A stretch of DNA of 64,000 nucleotides from Acephala macrosclerotiorum (Eukaryota > Ascomycota > Leotiomycetes > Helotiales > Mollisiaceae): NCBI GenBank assembly GCA_014904845.1, contig MU119248.1, positions 1-64,000 of the forward strand, written 5' to 3'. Shown here in pieces: positions 47,101 through 58,967 of this stretch; the first letter of the stretch is position 1; each line of letters opens with the position of its first letter. The position numbers were made by a program, and so were the translations under genes. The notes beneath the pieces were generated by a model. It was not told the origin of the DNA. It was given only the letters and a program-made list of their open reading frames with translations, and ran no database searches.

Positions 47101-48717
47101 CATGGACGAATTGAGTTTAGTCATCCAATAGTTGTTAAAGAAGGCTTCGTCAAATGCTGTGAAATTGAGATTGGCTGGAGGAATGGTCTTGGTGCTTTTG
47201 TTGAACGTTTGCTCATTAAAGCTAATTGTTGTGTTCGGGGATGAGATGGCAACATCGACACTTAGATCTGCCGAAACATAGTTGATGTTGCACAAGTGGC
47301 TACGAATACGGAAACCAGTGGTGTTGGTGACAATCGTAGTACCGTTGATGTAATAATCTTCATTACTGAATGTCACGTTGAAAGGCGTGTTGACACCCAG
47401 GATGTAGCGATTTTGACATTCTTGAGTTACGTTCGCCAACGATGTTTGGTTGTTCCTATTAGTGTCCATGTTGGTCGAGAAGTCCTGGGCTGAGATTGCG
47501 GTGCTCACCCACCAGGCACCTGCATATTTGATTGGGTAGTAGGTTGGTGAAAAGTCGGAATCAAAAGTTGGAGCGCTTTCAAGTGGGTTCTGCACGGGCG
47601 GCACTCCAACAGCCACTTCGATGTCCACCGTGCAACCGTCGTCAGAGGAGAGCTGAAACGAGGTCTGGGCTAGATTGCTCAAGGTCATTGGCACGCAATC
47701 CAGTTGGACTTGAAGAATAGACGTATTTGCAGTCCAATTCTGAGGAGTTTCGGGCAATGTCGCTCCCAACGGCGCCTGGGAGATTGTGACCGGCCAGAAT
47801 GGAGTGATTGTATAGTTATCCGTCAACCAAACGGAAGTACTTAAGTTCAAAACCAGCGCCGACACAGTCTTGAAGTACGTCTCATCATTTGGGCTGATCG
47901 GTAAAGTATCGTTCTGTATCGACTGAAAAGTCGCAAACGTTGATCTCTCCGACATAGGGGTCAACTCGGAGGAGAGAAATGCCGCTGATAGCGGGGAGAG
48001 GATGAAAGATCCAACAATGTTCATGATCGCGGCAAAGAACAATGTCTGACTCAATAGACCTCCATTCTTTTTGCGGCTCAAGGCATCAATTGGATCGTTC
48101 CACCAGGAACGAGATGTTGCTAAGACTGTAGTTGCTGCATTCCCTGGCGATGGACTCGATAGGCGGGCGAAAACCTCTGTTCGACGGACATCTTCCAGCA
48201 ACAAAGTCTCCAAGATGACAAAGAGAACGGCGATGAGTGTTGGCGTGAATCTCCAGCCAAAAAGCAATATCGAAGTGCCATTGTCGTCACCCAGTCCGCT
48301 ATGAGACCATGACAACCAAGTCAGGATGATGATCACGATTGCAAGAGCTGTCGAGATGATACCTAGAATAAGGAGGTAGGGAAGTCGTAACGTATATGGA
48401 AGCCAATTATGTGATGCAAGTGTTTGATCGACAGGATATGGCGATTCTTTGACGTGAGTGGGCGAAAGAATCTCGTAGCTTGCTGACGTGATATCCACGG
48501 CAGGAGCCTTCAGAGTCGAGGTCGTGACATGCTTGCTCTCTAGGGGAGATGCTCCAGAAGTTCCAGAAGCCGGACTGTGGAAGAATGGCTCATTCTCAGG
48601 CCCATCAAAGTTGGGAGTCCAGAGTGTTGCGTCGTTCGAGGATATGGCGCTCACTTGGTCACTGTGAGATTCGAAACTCGAGGGTAATGGACGTCGTTTG
48701 ACACGGTAACCATCCAT
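44121..48717 (-). CDS. Large membrane protein with DUF3433 domains, 1498 residues
   Basis: Three exons on the minus strand, 48717-46596, 46546-46082 and 46030-44121, join in phase. The introns are 49-51 bp; one has the donor GTATGT, the other GTAGGT with GCTAAC before its AG. Two DUF3433-type regions are visible: residues about 105-190, with WLPYTLRLPYLLILG and the GWRFTPTLIAVLFVI segment, and about 715-800, with APYSIIPTLVAVAIRFWWRA and STFKRVQPYVSM. Between and after them lie long extracellular-type domains with many N-glycosylation sites (NLT, NNT, NGT). More membrane segments stand near residues 220, 630 and 1390. The family is fungal and of unknown function, probably in plasma or vacuolar membranes. 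The frame has no lesions despite its length. Confidence 0.9.
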
Positions 48718-50652
48718 GACTCAACAACTGTTCGCGGAGTCGATGGCGACTCTAGAAGCAGTAGCCTATGCATTGGCCTTGGAGACAATTGATGGAGAGT
48801 CGAGACTAAGAAAGCCTTAGAGATTCTGTTGTGAGAAGGGAAGGAAGGAGGCACACACAAGCTTTGGATCAAATGTGGAGACCTATTCTGTGCCGCAACA
48901 GCCTCACGCGCATGAGGTAGGGATAATCATTGGTGTGTTCTACCCGATCGCACAGCCTCAGATGTTGTCAGCTAATCGCGAGAAACCAAGGGTTCAACGC
49001 TGCAGCAAGCAGCATGCACTCTGGAACAAAATAGAATTTTGGTCGGATGTGGTGCCATTTGAATATCATATTGGTAAACATAACGAGAAAGCTCATAGCA
49101 CAAGGGACTCTGGTATTTGATCATTAGTTCCACGATACCCCTTTACTTTTCAGAGATATTAATCGTTCACTCTACGTTCTTTGAAATCCGGAGCCATCAC
49201 CCCACTTTCAGGGCATCCGCAACCCCGCACATCACGAAAATTGTAGCGAGCGAGGTCCGAAAACACAGTGTGTGCGAAGGAGAGATAGAAGACTTTCCAT
49301 CTCACTTTTCAACTTTCAAAAATCAGCGAAAACTTCCAAGAAAATGAATACATATGCAGAATCGTAAAGAAATTAATAATAAAAGCTCAGTAGAAAAAGT
49401 GGGTGAGGAAACCTTGCTAGCTTAACTGGACTTTTCCTGAACTTTGAACTTTATAAAGTATTATTACATTACTACAATCGATTACTAGTACATAAAGTTC
49501 TCATCATCTCATCGCATCTTCCTTCACATCCACATCCTCTCAAAATCCTACAGCGTCGCATCGTATTAGTAGCAGGACATCAGCCACCCCATCTACGAGA
49601 TGTAGCGGTAGAACTCTAGATCAAAGGAAGCTGGAGCATCCACACACATAAGGAGCTGCCTGACCGGGCGCCGCGCTCGGGTCGTTTTTCAAACCACTCT
49701 TCGGGAAGAATGCCGCCGCCGAATCCGTCACGACATCAAACACGAGTGCTGAGAAGAGGTAAATTGAAGCCTTTGATGCCTCTTGGTAGAAATATTTTGG
49801 ACTGTCGTGAAGCACGTGAAGAGGCTCGAAGTGATTGGAGCTGCACTCCTAATAGGGGGGGTGATCGGCAGTCATCGGTGAATATTTAACCTTATAGACT
49901 TCTCGGATGCTCCCATTAGCTTGGTTGATCTGTTGACATAAAATAGCCTCATGGATTCGATCCCCGGACTTTCCTTATGTTGATGGACATCGAGCTTAAT
50001 TACCGAAACTGCCGAAATGGTTCCCTGGGTGAAGAATCTTGATTCAAAAGTAGATCGCACACCCCCGGCGACATGCTCTGAAGACCGAGAGAGAAGGGCC
50101 TGTGTATTACCTTGCGCCATCCTTGCGCCAAGGCTCCTCGTTACAGTAAGCTGGAACGTAGCACATATCTCAGATATTCGAGAAGTAAACCTCTTTTCCA
50201 CAGTACAATTTGGATTGGAGGCTCTGGGGTGCGTGTACATTTGATGTATGAAGATAACCCATTCCATGGTCGTATGTGGGGGTTTGTGGTGTTTAATCTT
50301 AGGAGGAACAGTCTTGCGTGCTATGGTCCCGGTAACCAATGGAAACCATGGATACCAGCAACACGTCGGCTTTGCGATCTTAAATCTCCAACTTCAACTG
50401 GTCTGATACAAACCATCGTTATACTGCGGTACAGTATGTCTTTCAGCCCGAATCTTTGTCTCGTGGAGATTATGTCTCTGGTGGTTGATGAGTGTGGCTG
50501 GGTGCATCTAATCTTGGCATTGTCGGCCGCCACCATAGTCAGCTCGGGTCAGCTGAAAATCCCACCAGCTTCATAATCTCCCACCTGGAATTCTTTCTAA
50601 ATACCACCCTCGAAGACTCAGAATATAACCAGCTTCTTTGCTCCCAGTCGCC
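48718..50652. other. Long intergenic stretch, no supported gene
   Basis: The left part is the promoter region of the DUF3433 gene. Minus-strand frames at 49621-49815 (with PGQAAPYVCGCSSFL at its end) and 49872-50339 are open but carry no recognised motif or joinable exon. Confidence 0.4.
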
Positions 50653-51521
50653 ATGCCCGTCTCAGCGTCTTATGATGCACTACCTCAGACCCCAAGAATG
50701 TATCCACCATCAGATCAGAGCAGTGCCCCCGGTTTTGAAGTCCGGAAGCAGATAGAAGAGGAGGCAATCACGCGGCAAAACCACGTATTCTACACCCTAA
50801 GAATCGTAGTAAAGACGAGATCTCCTAATAATAGACAACAGGCCCTCAAATCCAAAATCCGACGTCTCCGCTTCTTCGCCCGCTTCCTCGCAACGGCCCT
50901 CGCAATCCCAACTCTGATTCTGGAAACACAAACCCTCTCCACTTTCTACTCCACTCACAACATTATCCGTGATGGACGGGGTCCTTGGGCTAACGAAACT
51001 TCTCTTTGGCCAGCAATCATGCTGGTCTCCGCGTCAGGTGTCACTATACTACTTGGATTGATGATTCTGGCCGCTTATACTTGGGGCTCAGTTCGCTCAG
51101 CCAATCAAGTGAACACGGTGCAAACGACCGTCACCGTGGTGGTAGAACTTGTGCACATTGGACTCTGGATTGCTGTGAGCGTGCTATATCGGGAGGGAAA
51201 GACCGGAAAAGATCTTTGGGGGTGGGCTTGTAGCGATATGGCGGACAGGATTCAGAAGAACTTCGAAGGAGTGGTGGATTTTAATCAAGTTTGTAACAGA
51301 GGAGTGAGTTACCCTAATCCTTTCTTCTCGTCTCATCTTTTATTGCGGCAAGTATTGATGCAGTGGAGTTGCAGACTGCGAATTGGGCACTGAGTATCGC
51401 GAATGCGGGGTTCACGATCTTTAATCTTTCAATTTGGTACTGGGTATTGAAGAGAAGGAGTTACACGAAAGTACAGGAGCAGATGGCGGAAAGGAGGTTG
51501 TTAGGGAGAACAGACTTTTGA
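50653..51521 (+). CDS. Hypothetical membrane protein, four membrane segments
   Basis: Two exons, 50653-51303 and 51369-51521, give 267 residues if the acceptor is the AG just before TTGCAGACT; other nearby AGs break the frame. An N-terminal hydrophilic half (about 75 residues) is followed by four hydrophobic stretches: FFARFLATALAIPTLILETQ, AIMLVSASGVTILLGLMILA, TVTVVVELVHIGLWIAVSVL and, after the intron, SIANAGFTIFNLSIWYWVLK. A loop with Cys (WACSDMADRIQ, NQVCNRG) lies before the last segment. Tetraspan fungal proteins of this type are widespread and uncharacterised. It ends with a charged tail, QEQMAERRLLGRTDF. No close functional clue comes from the neighbours. Confidence 0.7.
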
Positions 51522-52099
51522 GATGAGAAGCATTTATCTAACGGTGGGATTTGACGGACCATCTCGAGTTGCATCAACGGAGAAGCGGCCTAGATCGAGC
51601 ACAGGAGCGATTGGAAGTGTAGAGAATTGCATGAAAACCCTGCCACGTGAGCTCGAAATGTGGCACTTTTACGAGAGGAGACGAGTATTGCATGACAAAA
51701 AGCAAATACAAAAAGCAGCCCTTCCTTACCTCAACCTCAAACAACAGCACTTGCGATGATGATACGCTTTTGAGACGATTCTCACATCAAATTAACTTTC
51801 TTTGACGCCAAGGAGATGTCGGGGATTAAGTCTACTGAACTTGTCTTGGAAGAGCTTGTCGCGCCAGATGGGGGGTCACAAGAAGATACTAAAGTTGCAT
51901 CCCACCATGGGGAACCGGGAGTGCTCCCTTGCTACCATCGATATATAGACTGCGAAATACTGTAAGATCCCGCGCAATCTGAGTTGCTTTGATGCTGACG
52001 AAGATACTTGACTCACAGATGGACATCAATTCTATTATTATTAGCCTCACTGGTGCGTTCGTTTCCTTTCCCGAATTTTATACACTTGGACTCTGTCTT
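51522..52099. other. Intergenic, nothing recognised
   Basis: Downstream of the four-segment protein gene and upstream of the methyltransferase relic. No motif seen. Confidence 0.4.
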
Positions 52100-53395
52100 A
52101 CAGTGCTCTATGACGCTGAATTAATGACCAAGCAGGGAGCCCACAGTCTTCCTCCCATCGAGTATCTACGAGAATTTTAAAGAGAACGGCCGAACATACT
52201 ATAGCTACAAGCAAGGCAGTACGTCTTCACATCTTTTGGAACGAGATTGAAATCTACATTTAATTAATTTCAGAATATAATCTGCTAAATGATGAGGTCA
52301 GCTACAGTAATAATAAATAATGATTCAAGTCTAGTCTAATGTTCGTGCTATTTTCCAGAAAGAAAGAGGTTGACTGGGTGAGTTGCTAGTTTTGAGACTT
52401 CTTCTGGAATTAATGTGATAACAGAGGTTCAACACACCCTGTTCTACATTACCCTTGACAAAAAGCTCTATTTGGCACCGATTGGTCCGGATATACACAG
52501 TGTCCTTGATTTTGCAACTGGTGATACATATCCCTCCCAAAAATTCAATAAACTCAACGCTAATCCTTGAATGGGCGCTGGAACTTGGGCAGTCATTAGA
52601 CGTTTTTTGAGGGATCTGACTAACATCACATAGCAAATCTATTCCCATCCGCTCAAAGCCTTGGGACAAATCTCAGTCCAATCCAGCCACTAAAGTATTT
52701 CCGCGCTCGATACCGACACCCCAACACCTTACTAATAAGAAGCAAACAGAGTTCCGCCAAATTGCCGATTCGAAATCGAAGGACGCAGAAAATGAATGGA
52801 AATTCCCTGAGAGATTCGACTACATTCATGGACGTGCTCTGCTCTCCTGCTTCAAAGATCAGAAACACGTGATCAACGAAGCCTTCAAATCTCTCGCTCC
52901 AGACGGCTACCTCGAACTCCGAGATAGAGTATTCCCATTCGAGTATATTGGTGAACCACCAGTGCACTCGGATCTGTATCGCCGGAATGAGTTGTGCATC
53001 GAGGGATCTACTCAAATTGGACGGCCGTGGATGAATGTCATCAACTACAAGCGCTGGATGCAGGAGGTTGGTTTCGAGGACGTGGCCGAGAAGACGTTCT
53101 ACTGGCCGACAAACGCTTGGGTTAAAGGGAGATATTTCAAACAGGTGGTGGCTTTCTTTCAAGCAGATATCCCAAATGGAATTGAAGGCATGAGCTTGAA
53201 GGTTATGGGAAAGTTTGGTTGAACTGCTGAGGAGATTCGTGCTTTTGTCGTCGGGGTGAAGAAAGATATTCAAGATACCTCTATCACGTCTTACTTGAAT
53301 ATGTGAGTCTTCTTTTGTCTTATGAAAGATTTATTACTAAGCGCTTGTTTAGAGAGGTTAAATATGAGAAGAAGCCATTGTTGAAAGCAGAGTGA
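52100..53395 (+). pseudogene. Relic of a LaeA-like SAM methyltransferase
   Basis: The start is marked by FKENGRTYYSYKQG (about 52175-52215), an intron ending AATTTCAG, and EYNLLNDE, matching the N-terminus of the LaeA-like group. The SAM motif region around 52505-52600 is heavily altered: LDFATGDTYP and GAGTWAVIRRF stand where the glycine-rich motif should be. TNLSPIQPLKYFRARYRH follows, then a frameshift near 52780. ENEWKFPERFDYIHGRALLS and SLAPDGYLELRDRVFPF lead to an open run ending in TGA at 53220, where Trp is expected before TAEEIRAFVVGVKKDIQ. Intact relatives regulate or take part in secondary metabolism. The destroyed cofactor site confirms inactivity. Confidence 0.7.
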
Positions 53396-53639
53396 AAGCA
53401 AGATCTCTTGAGATTCTTTGTCATTAGCAGGCAGATAGGTAACGCGAAAATAACTTATATTGAGCACTGGCTTTCGATATTGGCGCCTGCCGTCCTATAT
53501 ATTCCGATTACAGAGGCTTGGTCTCATAGCTCAAACTCGTCCTTCCGTCCCCAATGTTACTCACTATCCGATTTTCCTAACCACAAAATCTATTAGCCTG
53601 CAGTTCGCATTTAAATAAGTCAACGAATCCTTGAAATTT

Positions 53640-54480
53640 TCCAGCTCCGAAATGTCCCTCATAACAACCTGCCCCGCATCACACCTTGTGCTCGTCTTTT
53701 GCCCGCCTCCTCCCAAAGTCTCATCCAGCTCCCCACATCATGAAACCCCATCGTAAGCCCACCTTTCTCATACCACACAAACCCCGCACCAACGACCCCA
53801 GCATGGAAGCCAACTGCCATGCTACCAGGTTTTGACAGAGGGATGATGGAGAGTAGTGCTGCGAGTTGCATCTCCCAGTCCCATCGGTGGAAAACTTTGG
53901 AGATATAGATTGTGTCAACCGTTTTGTTCAGAGACACTTAGGGTGCAGGATATCTGCTTCGATAAAGTGAGCACTGAGGGTCTGGCGGTCACTGAACATG
54001 TCACAGCCTACATCCCAGTGATTTACGATGTCCACTGCGTAGAAGTTGCCTAATGGTGCTCCGTCGAAGGCTTGTTTAAGTTCGCGGTGAGTGTCTAAGC
54101 ATCGGGAACGGGAATACTTCTGTTTGCTCACCAATCTTCTCATATCATGCCCGATGAAGCTCCCAAGCTCCAACAACCTCTCTCCAGCCTTCAGTCGCTT
54201 GAGTATTTCAGGATAGGCAGGACTCGTCGTGATCAAAGGTTTCAAGAACAGCCCTTGTCCTATGCACGGGTAGGAACGAATTGCCCATGCTTTGTCTCTC
54301 TTGATTGCTTCTTGTTAGACACCAGGTTGGGCGTTTTCATGACAAAAAGAAAATGTAGAACGCACCATCTCATACACAAGAGAAGGAATCTTCTCGTCTG
54401 GTGCTTTGCTGTATACAGTGAGGAACTTGCGGACCTGAAGGATCTCGTTAGCTGTACTGTACTTTAAAAGATTGGAAGTA
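53640..54480 (-). pseudogene. Relic of a class I SAM methyltransferase (meroterpenoid-cluster type)
   Basis: The N-terminus (near 54470-54375) reads QVRKFLTVYSKAPDEKIPSL before an intron. AIKRDKAWAIRSYPCIGQGL, TTSPAYPEILKRLKAGERLL and the SAM motif LELGSFIGHDMRRLV follow. A second intron, starting GTGAGC, ends before FDGAPLGNFYAVDIVNHWDV. After IEADILHP the frame shifts by one base into NKTVDTIYISKVFHRWDWEM and LSIIPLSKPGSMAVGFHAGV, and again near 53700. This order matches the small methyltransferases found in fungal meroterpenoid and polyketide clusters. Two frameshifts in the C-terminal half inactivate it; the N-terminal half is well preserved. Confidence 0.7.
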
Positions 54481-55221
54481 TGGTGGTCACTGAAAGTTCC
54501 GGGCGCAGGAGAGCGGCAAGACAGAGTACTCGCCTCAGGAGTTATTTCATCGTCAATGCTGTTGTACTACCAGAATATGTTTTTTCCGTCTTTTTCATGA
54601 GGATATTTAGGCTCCGATTCATTGCCTGTCATATTGCATATGTCTTCAAACTTGTGAAGTTTGATCCGTCCTCAATAATTGAGGCTTCAAACTCTTTGAT
54701 AAATTTAATATGGATCAATTATAGGGAAAAGAAGACAGGAAATGCAAAAATGGAGGAGATGGTAATAAATAAGCTAGGGGTCATGATCTAAGCAGTGGCA
54801 CTAGCCTGTTCCAGCGAAGCAGATACCGTGAGATGCACAGATCTGCAAGTGACAAGCGGAGAGTACTGTAGCATTGTCTTATCGTGTGAGAAGCCAGTTA
54901 CAGCACTTGATTCGCAAAAATGATTGAACATTCAAAATTTTATCGTCGGGAATCGCATGATGTCGCTTCCCAGCAGAAGCAGGCCCCCTGAAGAACAACA
55001 CCTGTTTGCCGAGAGGCTGATCAGGTCTAGATTTGGGCCTCAGTTCACTCCACACGTGGGGCTTGTGGGGACGAATGACTGTCTTTCATGCCCCCGAAAC
55101 TTTATATCATCGGTGACAACGCGGAAGAAAATGTCGAAGGGTCTTTCCGTCTCATTCGCCCATCTCATACTCAATCGCTTCTTGCATTCCTTCACACCAA
55201 GACCCTTTCGTACAGTCAAAT
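54481..55221. other. Intergenic, nothing recognised
   Basis: This is the divergent promoter region between the methyltransferase relic and the SDR. Open frames here carry no motif. Confidence 0.4.
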
Positions 55222-56061
55222 ATGAATGTTCCCAAAGCAGAAATATTTCCCTTGCTCAAAGACAAAGTCGCAATTGTGACTGGTGGCTCTCAAGGCATAA
55301 GAAAAACAACCGCTTCCGTACTTTTGAGAGCTGGTGCCAAGGTTGTCATTGGTGACGTGAAAGTGAAAGAGGGGTCCGAAAGCGTGGCAGAGCTACCACA
55401 ACATGGTGATATCATCTTCGTCCGAACCAGCATTTCCAAATCGGAGGACGTTCAGAATCTCGTCGCTCAGACAGTAGCAAGATTTGGAAAACTGGACGTG
55501 GCCGTCGACAGTGCAGCTCTCACACCAGACAGCACCCCCTTGATTGGCTTTGAGGAAAGTTATTGGAGCAAGCTTATCGATATAAATCTAACGGGAACTG
55601 CTTTGTGTTGCAAGTGGGAGATGCACCAGATGATCAAGCAGGGTTCAAAAGGATCTATTGTCAACATTGCTTCCATCAATGCCTTCAAGCCGCAGCTAAA
55701 CATGCCAGCTTATACAACCGCAAATCACGCTATCATCGTCTTGACAAAGCATGCTGCAATGGAAGGTGGTCCAAAGGGTATTCGTATGAACGCCATTGCT
55801 CTGGGTGTCATTTTCGTAAGTCATCATTCATCGTACTTGTAGATATGAAGAGGGGCTAATTGGGAACAGAGTGATATGTCGGCAGCAGCGTTAGAGATCA
55901 TGGGCACTACCATGGGGGAGTTTTCCCCAACTGTGAGCTCTCTGAATCGGTTCGGTATGGCTCACGAGGTTGCTCATGGCTCGCTCTGGCTCTGTTCAGA
56001 TTCTGCTTCGTATATCACAGGCGTCTGTCTACCTATCGATGGTGGTTGTTTGGCAAAGTAA
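55222..56061 (+). CDS. Short-chain dehydrogenase/reductase with altered catalytic residues
   Basis: Two exons, 55222-55815 and 55870-56061, join at a codon boundary to give 261 residues, the classical SDR length. The nucleotide-binding motif reads TGGSQGIRK (residues 20-28), with Arg where the third Gly is normal. The NNAG motif is replaced by VDSAA (95-99). Ser151 is present (VNIASI) and Tyr164 is present in AYTTANH, but the lysine four residues on is Asn168. The C-terminus ends with the usual YITGVCLPIDGGC. The frame is intact, yet the missing Lys normally abolishes classical SDR catalysis. It lies between dead methyltransferases and an intact regulator. It may be an early relic or have taken a non-catalytic role. 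Confidence 0.85.
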
Positions 56062-56248
56062 CCTGGCGTCCAAATGACTGTGAGAGAATGATGGGTTGCG
56101 CTGCCTGCTAAGTAAGATCTTACATTTTTATAAGGAATAAGAGAAATATCAACCTGGAAGTTATGACATCAAATCCTCGTCAAGCATATCCCACATCTGC
56201 TGGTTTTCATAAAACAACTGACCCAGGCGCTGCTGCTGAGAATAAATC

Positions 56249-58612
56249 CTATACACCCACCCCGTCACCTCCAAAATTCGCCTCATCCCCAAATGATGCA
56301 AAATTAAGCATGCTCAAATAATCTGTTGAATTGAGGCTTATGCCATAGTCTGCAGTATTTGATGTAGAATTCGTTTTGATATATTGCCGTGCAACCCGAC
56401 AGAGGACGCGAAACAGACGATGCGGGCCTCGCACTGACTCCGAAGGTGAGGTTGCAGGCTGTAACGATGCGGTGAAACTTTCTAAGCGTGATAGCTCGTT
56501 TTCGTCGGAACATTGGATGCTGTAGCAGAATAGGATGATAAAAGGGACGAAAGGGGTATGTAGTATTGTCCTGCATGGGTCAGCTGTTAAGCACATAAAT
56601 GGCTCGGAGCAGCTCTGAATAGCTGTTTTCGGATCTTTGTTTCTGCATTTTATGAAGTGAGCACAGAGAGACTAACCAGCTGGTGTAGTTGGTCATCATG
56701 AAGGACTCATTTGCGTGCAAGATGCTCGTACACTCCTCGTGCAAGGCCAAAGTATCACGGGCAGCCGTAACACAACTTTCCGACGCGCAGCTTAAGGGCC
56801 CTCTGGGTGTGTGCATGGCCTGGAGGAGGAGGACTAGTAATGAGTACTGAATGAGTTTTTCGATTCTGATGTGGACACCTCGCATTTTGTCTCCGAAAGC
56901 AGCAGGATTGGTCATGAAAGCCTGAAATCTTATATAAGTGGCAATAACCAAGTTAAGCTCCCCGAAAGGAGTTCAAAGCTTACCAGCCCGGCATCGTCGC
57001 TCTGCTTTATCAGTTCCCGTACTTCGACAGCTAAAGCTTTGGCGCAGATGTGTCGTTCATTTTGGGGCCGAGAGAGGCCGAAGGGACTGAATAACTGGTC
57101 ATAGACTTTGCCTTGAATTCTAGAATTCTTGGTACAAGGAGACTCATTCGGACTTGGATGTAATGTGATCTCGGAATCCTGAATATTTGAGGCCCTGCCA
57201 AGTCGAAGCGAGAGACCTTTGTCAATTCCGTACACGGTCCAGAAGAGTTGCGACCTCGTAGCCATGTGAGGGTCACTGCTGCTGCTCTTTGAAGGCAACC
57301 GGTGGTATCCCAAGGTCTGACAATGATTTGATGCGGCAGAAGAGAAAGTCCAAGCGAGTGTAGCGTTTGAAATTTCAATTGCATATAGAGCCTGACTTTT
57401 ATTTCAGCTCTCATCCCGATGGCATGAAATTGACAGCTTGAAATACGCACCCCGATAGTCAAAGCAGCAATCGTTTCCATCGAGGCCGATGAGAGAAGTG
57501 GAAAACGAGAAAGGGTGGTGTGCAGGTTTTGCTGACATTGTGCGTAATAGAATCGATATTCCTCCGATCCCGAAATGATAAAGTACTCAGAGAAGAGCCA
57601 GTAAAGGTACCCATTGGCGATCAAGAATTCTACTTCGGAATAGTCATCGACTGCAAAATATACTTTTTGACAGACCTCATTGAAGATTTTATGCGGAAGT
57701 ATCTTCGCCAGCCATGATACTTTATAGTATTCTGGGTGGTCTAGCATGTTCTCTCAGTGAATTTTCTCCGGAATCTTTAGGCCCAGCGACCATACCTTTA
57801 GCCCACCGAAGAACATGTATCGCATCATTTGAAGGTGGCATACTGCCGTCGGTTCTTGACTTATCATTTTCGACCGCTGGGAAGGATAGGTCGCGGGCGA
57901 TATCAGAGTCTTCGCGTGGCCGTACAAATTTTCGGAGACAGATAAGTGCATCGTTTGGCTCTGAATCAATGTTTGCTGAGATCTTATCTTCCACAATGTC
58001 CTGGACAAAGCGGGCAAATTGAACAGAGTGATCTCTGAGAGGGGATTCATCTTGAATAGCGTCAATGCCCTGCGTTTCGAATGTATATGGAGCCCCAACA
58101 GTACTCTTCGCGCCGGCATAGAAGCTTGGTTTGGCCCTATTTGGCACAGAGACATTGACGTCTCTTAGGAGCAGCTTGATATCGCCTACGGTATCTGCAA
58201 TGTCGTCGATTTTCTTCTCACTAAACATAGGAAGAAGGAAATAAGTGTTAGTATATTTGAGATACGGCAAGCAAATAATATTACCGAGACTTACTACTGA
58301 GCTGAGATTGAAACCCTCTGTTTTGGCTCCGTCGTCCTCGAAGCTACAACACTGTGTGTGCAGTCGACTCTCGCGTGCAGGCAATTGGAACAAGGTGACG
58401 CCCTATCGCAGCCAATCTAATCCGCATATTATCGGCACATGATTTACAAGACTTTGAGATCGAGGAAAGAGACCTTCCGAGCCCGGCATTGGTCACACTG
58501 ATTCCACGTCAGTATCTTGGCCGAAGAGGAGGGTACTTCGACTCACAGAACGCCGAGAGATGACAGCACGGCCACTTGACTGTCGACAAAGAGTGTTTCC
58601 GCGGGTCTCCAT
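56249..58612 (-). CDS. Zn2Cys6 fungal transcription factor, 633 residues
   Basis: Eight exons on the minus strand join in phase: 58612-58547, 58497-58474, 58416-58295, 58220-57796, 57740-57451, 57391-56984, 56921-56677 and 56570-56249. The DNA-binding domain crosses three exons: CDQCRARK, then IGCDRASPCSNCLHARVDC, giving C23-x2-C26-x6-C33-x5-C39-x2-C42-x6-C49. The fungal-specific regulatory domain follows with KVYFAVDDYSEVEFLIANG, LGYHR, FWTVYGIDKGLSLRLGRASN and, near the end, LHTPFVPFIILFCYSIQCSD. Its tiny second exon (24 bp) splits the zinc cluster. The ATG at 58612 gives a basic N-terminus, METRGNTLCRQSSGRAVISR. It should act in the nucleus on nearby genes, of which only the SDR, epimerase and PLP enzyme are not evidently dead. 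Confidence 0.9.
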
Positions 58613-58967
58613 CTTCGATTAAGAGATGATTCTGAGCATCCTGAACTAAGATCTTGTTCATGAGAGTAACTGTGAAGAGAAGCACGGGGTCGATGGAAAT
58701 GCGCGCGACGGATTTCCGCGGAATTGCGGGGTCGATTACCAACCGTAGCTCCGCTTTAAATTTTACTCTCCCATACTACCATCCATGGTCCCCATGATCT
58801 TGGCACACAATATCTCGATGACATGAAAGATAAGAGCATGATGGACATTCGTAGCCCGCGGGAATGCTATATAAGACCAACTTCCCTTCAATCTCAAGTG
58901 CTCGATCTGAACTCTCGCTACCATAGACTCAAGCAGAACAAAAACAGCTTAGAACCAGTTGCCCATC
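58613..58967. promoter_or_regulatory. Divergent promoter of the regulator and epimerase genes
   Basis: This 355 bp spacer is the only upstream sequence for both genes, so their expression is likely linked. A TATA-like ctatataaga lies at about 58867-58876 in the epimerase direction. A CGG-rich word (gcgcgcgacg to ccgcgg) near 58696-58720 could suit a Zn2Cys6 factor but is not a proven site. Confidence 0.4.

Noticed and set aside
49872..50339. A 155-codon minus-strand frame
   Set aside because: No recognised domain, no joinable exon and unremarkable composition; it could be chance.
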